Below the pieces are notes generated by a model. The model was not told the origin of the DNA. It made no database searches and saw only the letters and a list, made by a program, of their open reading frames with translations. DNA of 64,000 nucleotides from Arion vulgaris. Its lineage: Eukaryota; Mollusca; Gastropoda; Stylommatophora; Arionidae. Shown here one piece after another: positions 1 to 12,000 of the stretch. The stretch lies in assembly GCA_020796225.1 (NCBI GenBank), contig CM036758.1, positions 72,694,866-72,758,865 on the forward strand. Reading direction: 5' to 3'. Every line of letters begins with the position of its first letter. Position 1 is the stretch's first letter. The translations under genes and the position numbers were made by a program.

Positions 1-137
1 CTAAGAAGATATTGCACAAGCCCATCATACTTTTGGCTCTTGGTAAAACTATGAACTGGCAGACAACAGATATAAACTTGATACTTACTGATGAGGTGGG
101 TACAGTTTTATATTTCAGCCTTTTAAACAAATCTCAC

Positions 138-286
<149 letters not shown>

Positions 287-477
287 TTGTCTTTTCGTCT
301 TTACAGACGGTCAATTGCAAGTGTTTTACTGTGACAACTTTTTCGCTTTTCTCTCTTGTCGTTCAGCTCATACATAAATCTCTTCTCAAAAGAATGCGCC
401 TTTTCGCAATTTGGCTTTCCACACAACTCTGTCATCAGCTATTTTTTCCCATGTGCTGGGACCTATAGAAAAGTTTT

Positions 478-1240
478 TCATTGAGGCTTGCAGACATCTT
501 TATATCTGAGTAGTGGTCTGCCCTGGTGCCTCTTCCTGGTGCCTCTTCCCTCCGAAAGTTCACAGAACAATATTTGTTTTGGTATGTGACAAGTTTCCAT
601 TCTTCTCACATGCCCCAACCATCTTAGTCGTCTACTGTTAAGCATGCCCATAATGGAAGGCAGATTTGCACGTTGCAGTACTTCAGAGTTGGTTATCTTG
701 TCGTACCACCTGATGTTCATAATCTTGCGGAGACATCGAAGGTGAAAGATGTTAAGTCTCCTCTCGTGTCTTGAGTAGGCTGTCCATGTTTCTGAGCCAT
801 ATAGTAAAGAACTAATTACACAGGCTCGAATTACATCTATATATATATATAGATGTCTTTGGTGTTGCTATCATCCGGATGTTGACGCTCTACTGTGCTA
901 TGAAGTCAGGCTATCAAAACTTATCTCTCTGTCTCATCTATCCTCGATTTTACCGGTTGTCACAATGTTTTCTAAACCTGCCTTCCTCATCACATGTCCG
1001 AAAAATGATGACTGCCTCTTTCTTATATTGATGATAAGCTTTCTCTGTGTCTTGACCTCATTCAACATTCGTCATTTTAGCAGTCCATTGTATTCTCATC
1101 ATTCTTCTGTAAAACTACATCTCTGTGACCCTCAGAGATTTTTCGATCTGTGTGTTTATTGTTCATGACTCACATCCATATGTCAGTATTGGTTCTATGT
1201 AGCACTGAATAGCACTGAATATAGCACTCTATAGATAAAC
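478..1240 (-). mobile_element. Non-LTR reverse-transcriptase element relic
   Basis: Minus-strand fragments read NIRWYDKITNSEVLQRA, LRWLGHVRRME and IPKQILF, the C-terminal signature (WxGHVxRM) found after the RT domain of RTE-like non-LTR elements. A TA repeat at 842-850 interrupts it, and further RT-tail similarity follows to about 1240. Many stops; inactive. Confidence 0.7.
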
Positions 1241-1489
1241 CATCCAAACACAAGATCAACATCACTAAACTAGGGATGGCAGAAAATAGGGAGTCATTTA
1301 TGTTTCACAGACATCTATTTTCAAATTCATTCTACTTACTTTCTATATCGTTAGTCATTTTTCAACTTGCGCTGGCATATATGGATTGCTGCCATATTGA
1401 AATTGAAAATTCGTAATTTAGTTTTAAAACTATATAACTTGTAGTTCTATATTTTATTTAGAGTTTTAAAAACTGATGTTGCTTTGACA

Positions 1490-1800
1490 ATGTGTAGCAT
1501 AATATCTTTTTAAATAGCTCCATTGCAATCAAAATTGCTACCCAAATAGGTGAACTGCTCTGTAATTTTTATCGTTTTGGATTCCATTGTAATATCTGCA
1601 TTACTTGCCATAGATGTCTTCTTTATTATATTTATCTTTTCATAGCTTATCCACAGTCCAACTTTTGATGCTATAGATGACAAGTTGTCTGTTTTTCTTT
1701 GTATGTCTTGGTTGTTTTTACTTATCAAGGCAATATCATCTGCAAATCAAAATATATACTTATGGTCTCAGCAATTAGCCAACAACTGATTAGCAGTACA
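1490..1800 (-). mobile_element. Reverse-transcriptase relic
   Basis: The minus strand reads SKNNQDIQRKTDNLSS, VGLWISYEKINIIKK and EQFTYLGSNF, the RT segment after the catalytic Asp pair. A related segment is on the plus strand near 37780. Confidence 0.65.
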
Positions 1801-1914
1801 AAGAGATTTATGTCTGCATTTTCATGTAGAATTTTGGTATAGGGTCACCTTAGTATGTAGGTTAGACGATGGCTTTCTACACTGAAATGTCTGATTCTGT
1901 TTCTACTTTGAATA

Positions 1915-2030
1915 TGGATGGAGACTGCAGTAAAACTATGTAGAATGGTGAAGAACGTAATAACAAAGTACTGTAGTTTTACAAAATACATTGTTTTTGT
2001 ATTTTGTAAAACTACAGTACTTTCTTATTA
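1915..2030. repeat. Penelope-type 3'-end repeat, inverted copies
   Basis: Contains the CTGCAGTAAAACTAT and AAGTACTGTAGTTTTAC words found in at least six other copies in the window. Here two partial copies meet head to head, giving perfect 26-bp arms (1965-1990 and 1998-2023) with a 7-nt loop. Confidence 0.85.
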
Positions 2031-2247
2031 TATGCTTCGCCTTTCTACTTTGAGGGAATTCAGAAAAATTCAATGACCCTTGATCTCAGGTGAGGTAAAA
2101 CATCTAATCCTGTTGAAGATAAATAAAAAAATATGCAGTTCCTGTGTGCAAGTTGTGCACATAAAAGATTCCTTAGCAGTTAAAAATCACGGTAGAGTTG
2201 ACTGTGTCCTATTGTTTAGAAATACATTTGAGAAAAATAAAATTGAT

Positions 2248-2470
2248 TATTAGTTGGTTACTGAAATGACATCACAGCAGTCTGGGCAAACCTATAGGTG
2301 CTCAGTCTCCCTCAACAGATGTTGAAGCATATGCATACTGATGGTTCCTGAGACTCGCTTGTTAAAAGCATCACTTACTTGCCTTACAATCTGCCATCTC
2401 CTCAAGATCTATAATCCAGCTCTACTATGTACAAAATATCCAATCTACCTAAATCGCTGGATTTAATTCA
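2248..2470 (-). mobile_element. 3' end of RNase H-bearing non-LTR element
   Basis: On the minus strand it carries the shared 3' end with the words ATGCATAC, GGGGAGACTGAGCACC and TAACCAA, degenerate. The same end occurs at 5160, 6500, 10527, 17253, 34610 and 57140. Confidence 0.75.
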
Positions 2471-2687
2471 ACTGTCCAACTTTTAAATTGTCCTCATCCT
2501 AACAACAATAAAATGATTTCTTACCAAATCTACCAGCATGAAATAAGCAAGGGGGTGAGCTAACCTTAAAAAAACAAGTTAAAAAATTTCATGTGCTGAG
2601 GTGATAAGCATAGATATAAGTTTTGCATACCTACATTCAAATTACAATAGAGAGATTTACAAGTGGTTATACTATAGCAGTGGTGGA

Positions 2688-2875
2688 GCATCTGGTCAAA
2701 TGGATTAGAGCATGACTCCCATGCGGGAGATCCGGCTTCAATCCATGGTAAAGCCAAGGGTTTTTTCTGTCGGGGCATAAAGAAAATCCTACCCTGCACA
2801 GTTTTGTGGTGACTGCACTGTCCATGCTGCCATTAAATTCCACAGGCACATGTCCCCCCCTGCCATACACCACCC
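2688..2875 (+). repeat. tRNA-derived SINE (family F)
   Basis: The head resembles a tRNA: an A-box-like ATGGATTAGAGCATG region, then a B-box-like GGCTTCAATCC. A related minus copy lies at 32720-32915. Confidence 0.7.
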
Positions 2876-2984
2876 TAAAAAAGCGGTATTACATGCAGTA
2901 ACTGCAATTTTTTTTTTTTAAATGTTTATACTATAGCAAACCGAGCAGAAAATATAGAAGCAAAGAATTCTGATACTTTTTCAG

Positions 2985-3074
2985 GTTTTTGTAAAAATGA
3001 CTGAGCTTTCCCGCTACGATTTCAAATTGCCAGAACTACTAGAGGCCATTAAGACTCGCAGTCAGAAGAAAAAG
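2985..3074 (+). CDS. TIR gene exon 1 (first visible)
   Basis: The exon is preceded by a pyrimidine-rich acceptor ending TTTTTCAG and followed by GTTTGT. It is phase 0 on both sides and encodes 30 residues, including YDFKLPELLEAIKTR and a KKK end that joins directly to VIYPECFISYSW of the next exon. An in-frame ATG (codon 5, in the context AAAAATGA) could be the start if upstream exons are non-coding. Otherwise this is an internal exon. Confidence 0.7.
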
Positions 3075-6000
3075 GTTTGTGTGTTATTAGTTAACAACAT
3101 TAACTCTTTCAATCAGACATTTTGTTTACCTCCGAATGCACTTACATTGCAATGTATACTGAATTAGACAGTATATTGGCTTTTTTTCATCTTAAAAAAC
3201 ACAGCAAGCCTGTATATCAGTTCAAAAGAGAGAATGGGTTAAGCTAAGAGAATAAAATAAAATTTCAATGAAAAATTTTTAATATTTATAATTGCTGCTT
3301 TGGGGAATGAAATAGTGCAGCGCATATGTAACGTTTGCTTACAAAATTTAGCAAAAGTCTGTTTGCCTGCTATAAATTCAGGCAAAATCATTGGGCCTCT
3401 AACTGATTTTTTGCAATAACTTGCTTTCCATATCACCAGTGTCCCTTGCCATTCAGGCAAGCCTTACTTTGACTTTAGAGGTACTATATTTATTCATATA
3501 AATGTTGGTTTTTTTTTTTACAGATAGTTAGTTTACGAGTCAAATTTAACCTACTATAATTGTTTAATAGTGGTTAAAATTTTCCTTACCATCATTTTCT
3601 TATACTTCATTGCAGGCACAAAAAAACTGTTTTTATATTTTAAAATTTATACTTTTTTACTAAACATATAATAATGTTGAATGCTCTTTGTTTTCAGGTT
3701 TCGCCCGCGTGATGTCGGAGCCATCAAGGGGAGCAAAGAATAGTAACACTGCAACCTACAAGGCATGTCATAAGGGTGACTGAGGTAGAGGCCTAGGAAG
3801 CTACCGTAGTAAATAAAAGCGTCCCAGAAATCGAATGTGCTGGCCTACTTGTAGGTGCATAACTGGCACAACGATCAATCACTCTTCGCCCGGATCACAG
3901 ACAAATCGCAAAGTGGTTAACTAGTGGTCGATATGGAGCTCTTTGAAGAAGAAGAAGAAGAAGAAAAGAAAAGTTTCCTGGTTTACATTGTTTTGTAATT
4001 TAAATGAACTCCTGCTGGTGTTTTAGAGTTTGTGCACATTCATATGATTCATCAGCAGATCAAGCAAGGAAATATACTTTTGCATCTAGTCCTTGGCTGC
4101 AGTAGAGATAATCTCATTGTAAATATGAGATATGTGATTGGCATTCTGTCATTGCATTCTCGTTATGTAATTGCCCAAACTAAATCATACATGTGAGTTG
4201 CTGCTGACCATAGACATCTACTGCTCAAGAATACTAATTATGTGAAGGGTACGAGAATCAAGCATGATATGTTGTGGAGGGCTCAAGTTGAGAGAACAGT
4301 TAGTCAGGCAACCACAGCTGTTGTTCTACTGAAAGGGAAAGAATGAATCATAATAGATGGTAACATGGCTAACTTCCGTAATATTGTCATTATTCTTGGA
4401 AGGGAATGTAGAGATTAGGGCAACAAGGCTGAGCACATATTTAAGCAGCTGATAGCAGATATAAGGGATGATGACATTGTTGTTTATACTGATGAGTCTG
4501 TGCATTGTGGTGAGATGTCAGGCTGGGATTTCCTGGCTAGCATGCATGGTAGGGTTGATACAAAGGCAGAGCATACTGGAAACTACTTTGAGTATGAGGA
4601 GGGAAACTGAGGTCATTACTGCTGCCCTTCATTGGCTCTCTGGGACTTTGTTTACTGGGGCTGTTGTTGTATCTTACTCTCAGTTGATGCTTAAGAAAGT
4701 CCAAACTGGTAACTTGTGGTATGAGGGGATGTCATCTGCAGAGGTTACCAAAGTTCAGAGACTTATGTGGATCTACTGTCCTGGGCAATGCAGGTGTTCA
4801 CAGCAATGAGTGAGCAGATAGGCTTGCATCGACAGCATCCATTGTCAGAAAGTCGAGGATGAATAAGGATGATGTGGATGTTCTTTGGTCTCAATGTGAA
4901 TGCCTGTTGAATGAGGACACTAAGTATTGATATTGAATCTATCCAGCGATTAAAGTAGTTTGAAATTAGACGTTGTGTAAGTAGAACTTGCTGCTTGATG
5001 AGAAGAGTGAGGAGTGTGTTTAACGTGTAAGACATAGAAATCATCAGTATGCATACCACTTGACATCTGTTGAGGGAGACTGAGCATGTATAGGCCTACC
5101 TGAAGTGCTATAACATCTGTTCAGTAACCAATAACAAATGAACAATCATAGCACTAAAGGTAGGTAGTTGAATACTCTAGTTATTGGTTATTGGAAGTAG
5201 TAGAAAACTTGCTAATCGAGAAAGACTGCTATTAAAAATGAGTCTGCTTTGGTGACAGAAGCCTTGGGGAGCAGTCTTAAATAAATATAAACTGAAAGTA
5301 AATGTGCTTGGTTTGTGCGCCACAAAATATGATCCAATCCTGCTTACTTGTTGGACAGCAAACAAGAAGAATAACAGATAAAAACGTGGATATTCAATAT
5401 TAGCTTGCTTGTTTGTGTCTTGTACTTGAAATTTTTTCAGCACTAGGAGCTGCAGTAGCATAGAAGTTAGTGTACTTGCTTCATAAACGTGTGATCTGGG
5501 GTCAATTCCAAAGTGGGAGTGAAATTTTTTCAATCGCAATGTCTCTTAGGTCGACCCAGTCTGATTTGGTTACCAGAGAAACACTGGGGAGTAAAGACAG
5601 CTGACATGATGTTGACCACATTAGCCATGATATTTAGTTTATTATTTATAATTTCAACAGGTGATTTATCCTGAATGCTTTATAAGCTACTCCTGGGCAA
5701 ATTCCAAAACAGCTGTTGAACTTGGTTCAGCCACAGTAGACGGTGCTATTGGATGGGGAGATCCTCGGAAGATCAAAGAGTTTTTGCAGTCCAAGGGAGT
5801 TAATTCTTGGTTGGATATTGAACAGATGGGACAGGTAAAAATACTGTAGCATAAAATCAAGGTTTTATTAGGCTGTAGCCGTGTAAGAAATGTGTCATGA
5901 TATTAGAACATCTTAATTTTTCTTTAAAACATAGTGAAGATCAAAACCATTTTCTAAATGCAAAGTAAACTAAATGAAGTCCCAGAGATCCAATGGAGGG

Positions 6001-9000
6001 AGAGAAATCAGTAAAAGAAAATACGAGACAAAGAAATGTGTCTGACTCTCAGTTGATGCTTCACAAGATCCAGAAGGGCAGGTTTCTGTATGAGTAGATG
6101 TCGTCTATAGAAGTTTCTAACCTCCAGCGGCTTACATGGATATAGGCCTACTGTCCTGGGCATGCGGGTGTTTACGGTAATGAGAGAGCGGTCAGGCTTG
6201 CATCAACAGCATCGATTGTTGGGGAGTTGAAGATGGATAAAGGGGATATTCTTCGGTCTCTTCGCGACTCTCTGTTGGATGAGGACACTAAAATCGATGT
6301 TGAATCGATCAAGCGATTTAGGCAGTTTGGAGTTACCTGTTGTTCAAGTCGAACTGAATGCCTGAGAGACAGAGTGAGAGGTTTGTTTAATCAGCGAGCC
6401 ACAGGAACCATCAGTATGCATACTCTTTGATATCTGTTGGGGAGACTGAGCACCTATGGGTCTGCCAGGAGTGCAATGACGTCAGTTTAGTAACCAATAA
6501 CCAAAGTAAACTAAGATTTACTAATGGACCAGTTTTGGATAATCCTAGTAGTAAATGTATAGTGCTCTGGGGATCTTCCACTTTCATAGGTTCCATCTCC
6601 AAATGCTTTCAACCATCTATTTTTTATTCCTGTTGTGCCATTCAGCATTCATTGTATTTGATGAATTCTAGCAAGTGCCTTCAAGTGTGCCTCGTATATG
6701 GTGTTTCCTACCATCTCTGCTATTACTGAGGTCTATCGTTTGCGTGGGCGACCTTTACCTTGAACTTTAAACTTTGGCTTTTAACTATGCAAGTTACAAT
6801 ATGATGTATTTTATATGCATGTGTTTTAAAAAGTAATTTAGGGTCCCTATCATATGCCACAAACCCTAATTCCAGCTTAGTCTTAATGATGTAAAAACGA
6901 AGGATTGATTTAATTGCACCAAGCTTCCCCAAATTGCTCTGTCACTCGCTGCAGAAATAACAAGCCACTTTCTGCGAGTGTTAGCTTAACCTGGCCCTAC
7001 TGCAGACAGCTAATGATTGAAGTGAAGAAATGCTTACAAGTTAAAAAACATTATTGCTGACCAATATAATAAATGGAGCAATTGTTATTAAACAGAAATG
7101 AGGGCCTAGAAAATATTGAGGGGAAAATTAACAAAGGAAGTCAAAGAAAAAAATCTATGATGAGAAGATAAGATGAGAAATCAACAAATATCTGAATTGC
7201 AAGAAAAACAGTTCCTGAAGAAAATTCTTATCAGTACCATATGCACATCACATGATAAAGATTACATCTTTGATTAAATTTGTTTACCCAGTTTATAAAT
7301 AAATTAGTTGTGTGAAGCTCGCTTACAAAATTGTATATTTGTTTTGTACACATTTAATATATATATCTGACATTTTATTTTTAGTTTTTTTTAACCAGGA
7401 AGGATTTTTGAGGACATTGCAGATGGTTTGAGAAAAGCAAAGGTCATGATAGCTTGTGTGTCTGATGAGGTAAGTACTGTGTACATTGGAGATAGTTTGA
7501 GAGATGAAGTTAGTCCTGGGTACATTGCAGATAGTTTGAGAGATGAGGTTAGTCCTTGGTACATTGCAGATAGTTTGAGAGATGAAGTTAGTCCTGGGTA
7601 CATTGCAGATAGTTTGATAGATGAGGTAAGTCCTGGGTACATTGAAGATAGTTTGAGAGATGAGGTTAGTCCTGGGTACATTGCAATTGTTCATTGTTCA
7701 TTTGAAGATCATCTTCATCGCACATCGGACATGTGCATAATTGCTCTGAGCTCCTCCCAAGCATGTATCTCAGTGTGTTTAGGCTAATAGCTCCCGTTCT
7801 GTGTTGTTTGATGTATCTACTGCGTTTTCTCTTGTGGTTTTCCCATCTTGCCGCACCTATCGGTATGCTCAACTGAGATACATTGCAAATAGTTTGAGAG
7901 ATGAGATGTCCTGTGGACATTGCAGATAATTTGAGAGATGAGATGTCCTGGGTACATTGCAGATAGTTTGAGAGATGAGATGTCCTGGGTACATTGCAGA
8001 TATTTTGAGGAAAAAAAAATCATGACAGCTTGTATGTTTGATAAGTCCTAACTAACATATTATCTAAAGATAATGTCCTGCTAGTCTCAAGAGTTAAAGC
8101 AGTTCTACTGTATGGGTCTGAAACATGGAGAACAACTAAAACAATAGCGCATAAATTGCAAACATTCATCAACTGGTGTCTGCGCAGAATAGAGGGAATA
8201 AGATGGTATGATAGGGTCACAAATGAGGAACTTATGGAGAGAACGAGACAGATTCCAGTGAACGAACAGGTTAAAAAAGACGCTGGCGCTGGATAGGACA
8301 CACTTTGCGAAAACCGGAGGGAATATAACAAGAAGGGTCCTTGCCTGGAACCCGCAGGGTCAGCGAAAGAAGGGAAGGCCGAGAAATACATGGAGACGAG
8401 ATTTGGAGGTGGAGATCAATAATAGAAAGAAGAGCTGGAAGGAGCTGCAGGAGATAGCTAGAGATAGGAAGACTTGGCATGAGTTGGTTGAGGGCCTATG
8501 TCCCAACCCAGGGTAAAAAGGCAAAGAGAGAGAGAGAAGAGAGAGTCTCAAGAGACAATGGATGTATCATCAAAATATAAATTTTATAAGTTGTTGCTTT
8601 CTTCTTTCTTGCAGATCATCAATGGTCTGACATCACCAATTATCAGATCAGTTATCAGCTATATAAGGACTATCATCAAAGAATTTCAGACATATCCATA
8701 GGTGTTCTGATCTCCACCTCGACAAATCAGCAGCACCCAGTGGCATACCAACATACCAGTTCGATGTATATTAATAAATGTTTTTGCATATTTGGTGTGT
8801 CGTTCTTTTTGGGGGACTGCACAAATATTGACACCCATTTTTTTCAATCTGGTCAGCGACTGGAATTCACAACCCTGAAACTCGTCTGTATGGAAAGACA
8901 TAACTAGCACAATGTACAATTGCTCTTAGGCCCGGATCACATACAGATCACAAAGAGTGGTTTAAAAGGTGGTTGATATGGAGCGTTCAAAGAAGAAGAA

Positions 9001-12000
9001 GGTCTTGTAGGACAGCAATATATTTACACCTTTCTCTGTCTGTGACCATCCTTCACAGGATGTCTCAAGTCTGTCCCATACTGTGTGTCTCCTCCTCCAT
9101 TATTGTACCCCATGTTGTGTTCTTCTTCTTCTTTCTCGAATCCTGTATGCCTCACAGCGTCAGGTCAGGAAGAGATTTCTAAAACGGGCCCTAGTATGCG
9201 CTTCGTAGATAGTCTCTTTGTCGCCTCTGTTATCTCTGAGGTCCATCTTTTGCGTTGTGTTGTTGTAACTTTTATATGCCAGAACTAGCTGTATGTAACA
9301 CTGAATGTTAAACAAATAGTTCATCTCTTTCTCGACTATTTTCAGTATGCTAATTCTAAGAATTGCAGAATGGAATTTCGATTTGCTGTGTCAACCCTAA
9401 AAATTCCAACAATTCTAGCTGTGGTGGGCACTGGGTACATCTGGGAGAGAAGTGAGGTATGTGTGGCAACAGCTTTTCTTAATGTTCAAATCTAATGATG
9501 ATTTTTGTTCTTTGTCTCGTATTTTCTTTTCCTGAGCTCTCTCTCTCTCTCTATTGTCTATTCCCAGGTGAAAGATGTAGTTGGCTGTCCACTCTTGCCG
9601 TTAAGCGTAGGGATGGGAACTTTTGCTTTTTAGGGTTAGATGAGTCGCCCTTGTTGTGTTGTATCCATGTTTATGTAGTGTGGTATAAGTTACTGATCAC
9701 TTGTAAATAACAAAATTCAGAGATACTGCTATATTTCTTGTTTAGCTTATCTGATGTATTCTTCTACTTTGAACGTTCCATATCGACCACTTGTTAACCA
9801 CTCTATGTGATTTCTATGTGATCTGAGTAGGCCAGCACATCCGATTTCTGCAATACTTTTATTTACTAGGTAGCTTCCTAGGTCCGACATGTCTTATAGG
9901 TCGCAGTGATACTATTCTTTGCTTCCCTTGTGGACCCCAGCACCACATCAGCGATGTGATGTATTAAGTTTACTACTTCATCTAGTGCTTTGTTTCCCCA
10001 TTCATTCCTTCAAACTGTTTATCTTATTGCATTATACTAGAAAGCACTTGATTGAGGTCAGTTCAGCAAATTTGACTGAAATCCATAGCATGGTGTCACT
10101 TCTGATTGGCCCTAGATGAAGCTGTCATAGCTGACTCATGTTCTAAATTGGACCACTATATGTTCATAGAAAATAATTGTTATAATTTGGAAGAAAGAAG
10201 ATAGCATTTGGACTTGAAAATTTATAAATGTGTCCGCTGGTTTCATTTTATATTCTTATTTCCACAGATTGGATTGCTAACTGCAGGTCACAGCCTTTCC
10301 TGTCCAAAGGTTAACCTTCAATCTGAAAATGAAGCTGGATTACTCGATCTGCTGAAAGAAGTTCAGAGATTTTTACCTGTGTCATCAGATACCACTGATA
10401 ATGATTCATCGGTTATCACTTCTAAACAATCTGTAGCATTTCAGGTAATCTAGTTACCTTCCAAACAATGTAAAGCCATTAGATTATGTGTGTTTTTGCA
10501 GTTCCATACAGGTGTATAGTTCTACAGGTTATTGGTTACTGAACTGACATAAAAGCAGACCCATAGGTACTCAGTCTCCTCCAACAGATGTTGAAGGGTA
10601 TGCATACTGATGGTTCCTGTGGCTTGCTGGTTAAACATACTCCTCTCTCTGCCTCTTAAACATCCAGCTCTACTTGCACAATGTGTAAAGGTGTATACAA
10701 TAAAAATTAACTAATATTTTTCATAGGACACACATTGAGAAGACCGACCGGAAGCATTGAAAGACAGGCACTGTTTTGGAACCTGCAGGGAAGGAGGTGT
10801 AAGGGAAGACATATACATACCTGGAGAAGAGAACTGGAGGCTGATATTAAAAAGATAGGTAAAACATGGAAGAGATGGCTGGAGAGAGGACGAACTGAAT
10901 GAAGTTTGTTGAAGACCTGTGCTCCATTGGAATTGAAAGGGAAGAAGAAGAAGAATATTCATCATAATTTATTTCATTTATTACATAAAATATTTCATGT
11001 GAATGGTTACCAAAAGACATCCAATAAGGGATAAATGTCAACAACCAAGTTAACTATGCCTTCTCGTTATCTAATTATTTGATACAATGTTCCTTGCTTT
11101 CACTGACACAACTCTTTCAAATTATGAGAAGCTGATGCCAATAGAGTTTTCTCAGGTTAAACTCAAGCCTTTGGTTGAAGTAATATTACAGATGTCTGTT
11201 GCTTAAGCGTGTAGTGAGCTTGAGCACAACCCAAGTGTACCTGGTCAAACTCCCAGCAGGCATTTGGAAGCAAATTTGTTGCATGGAATTTTATGAATGG
11301 TAAAAACAGACCTAACCATTCAGAAAGCAATGGCAAACTACTGAACATATAAGTGGTGCTAGAAAATCGATGACTCGATTACTGTTGTTGATGGCTAAGT
11401 CCTGTAAAGGATATACCATGATTTTCATTCAACATTACAGGCTAAAAGCCTTTTGGTTGAAACGTGGCTGTGTATTGCTTTTTGTATTTTGTAAAACTAC
11501 AGCAGAATATTTTTACATGTTTCCCCATTGCTACATAGTTTTACTGCAGTTTCTCTTTTATCTATAATATTATCAAATTATGACTCAATTTCTGGTTTCT
11601 ATCTTCAGCAAAACTATCTGTACATAATGATCCGATTGGGAGTTTGGTTTTAAACAAAATTAATTGGTTTTAAACTTCTATATTTTTAAAACGGCAAAAG
11701 TGAACAAAAACTAATTTGGCCACATCATGATTTTCAATTCATCAGTGAATGTGTTAAGTGTATTTAATTTAGTCAGAATAAGTACTTGAAACATTTAAAA
11801 AAACATACTTACTTCACAAACATACAAAATAAAAGACACTTACCAAGTTTTCTTCTTTATAGCCATTTTCATTTTCTTCACAGGAAGCTTTGGAATTGGC
11901 ACAAAGAAAAATGCTCCGGCACATTGTACAGCATTCAAGCACGATGGACATGGAATCCTATCCAAGACTAGTTTTGGTTGATCTTAAATCAAATAATAAT

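Noticed and set aside
7323..7787. Frames of 96-123 codons on both strands
   Set aside because: Produced by the 39-bp array. Only 7399-7469 is a real exon, on the plus strand.
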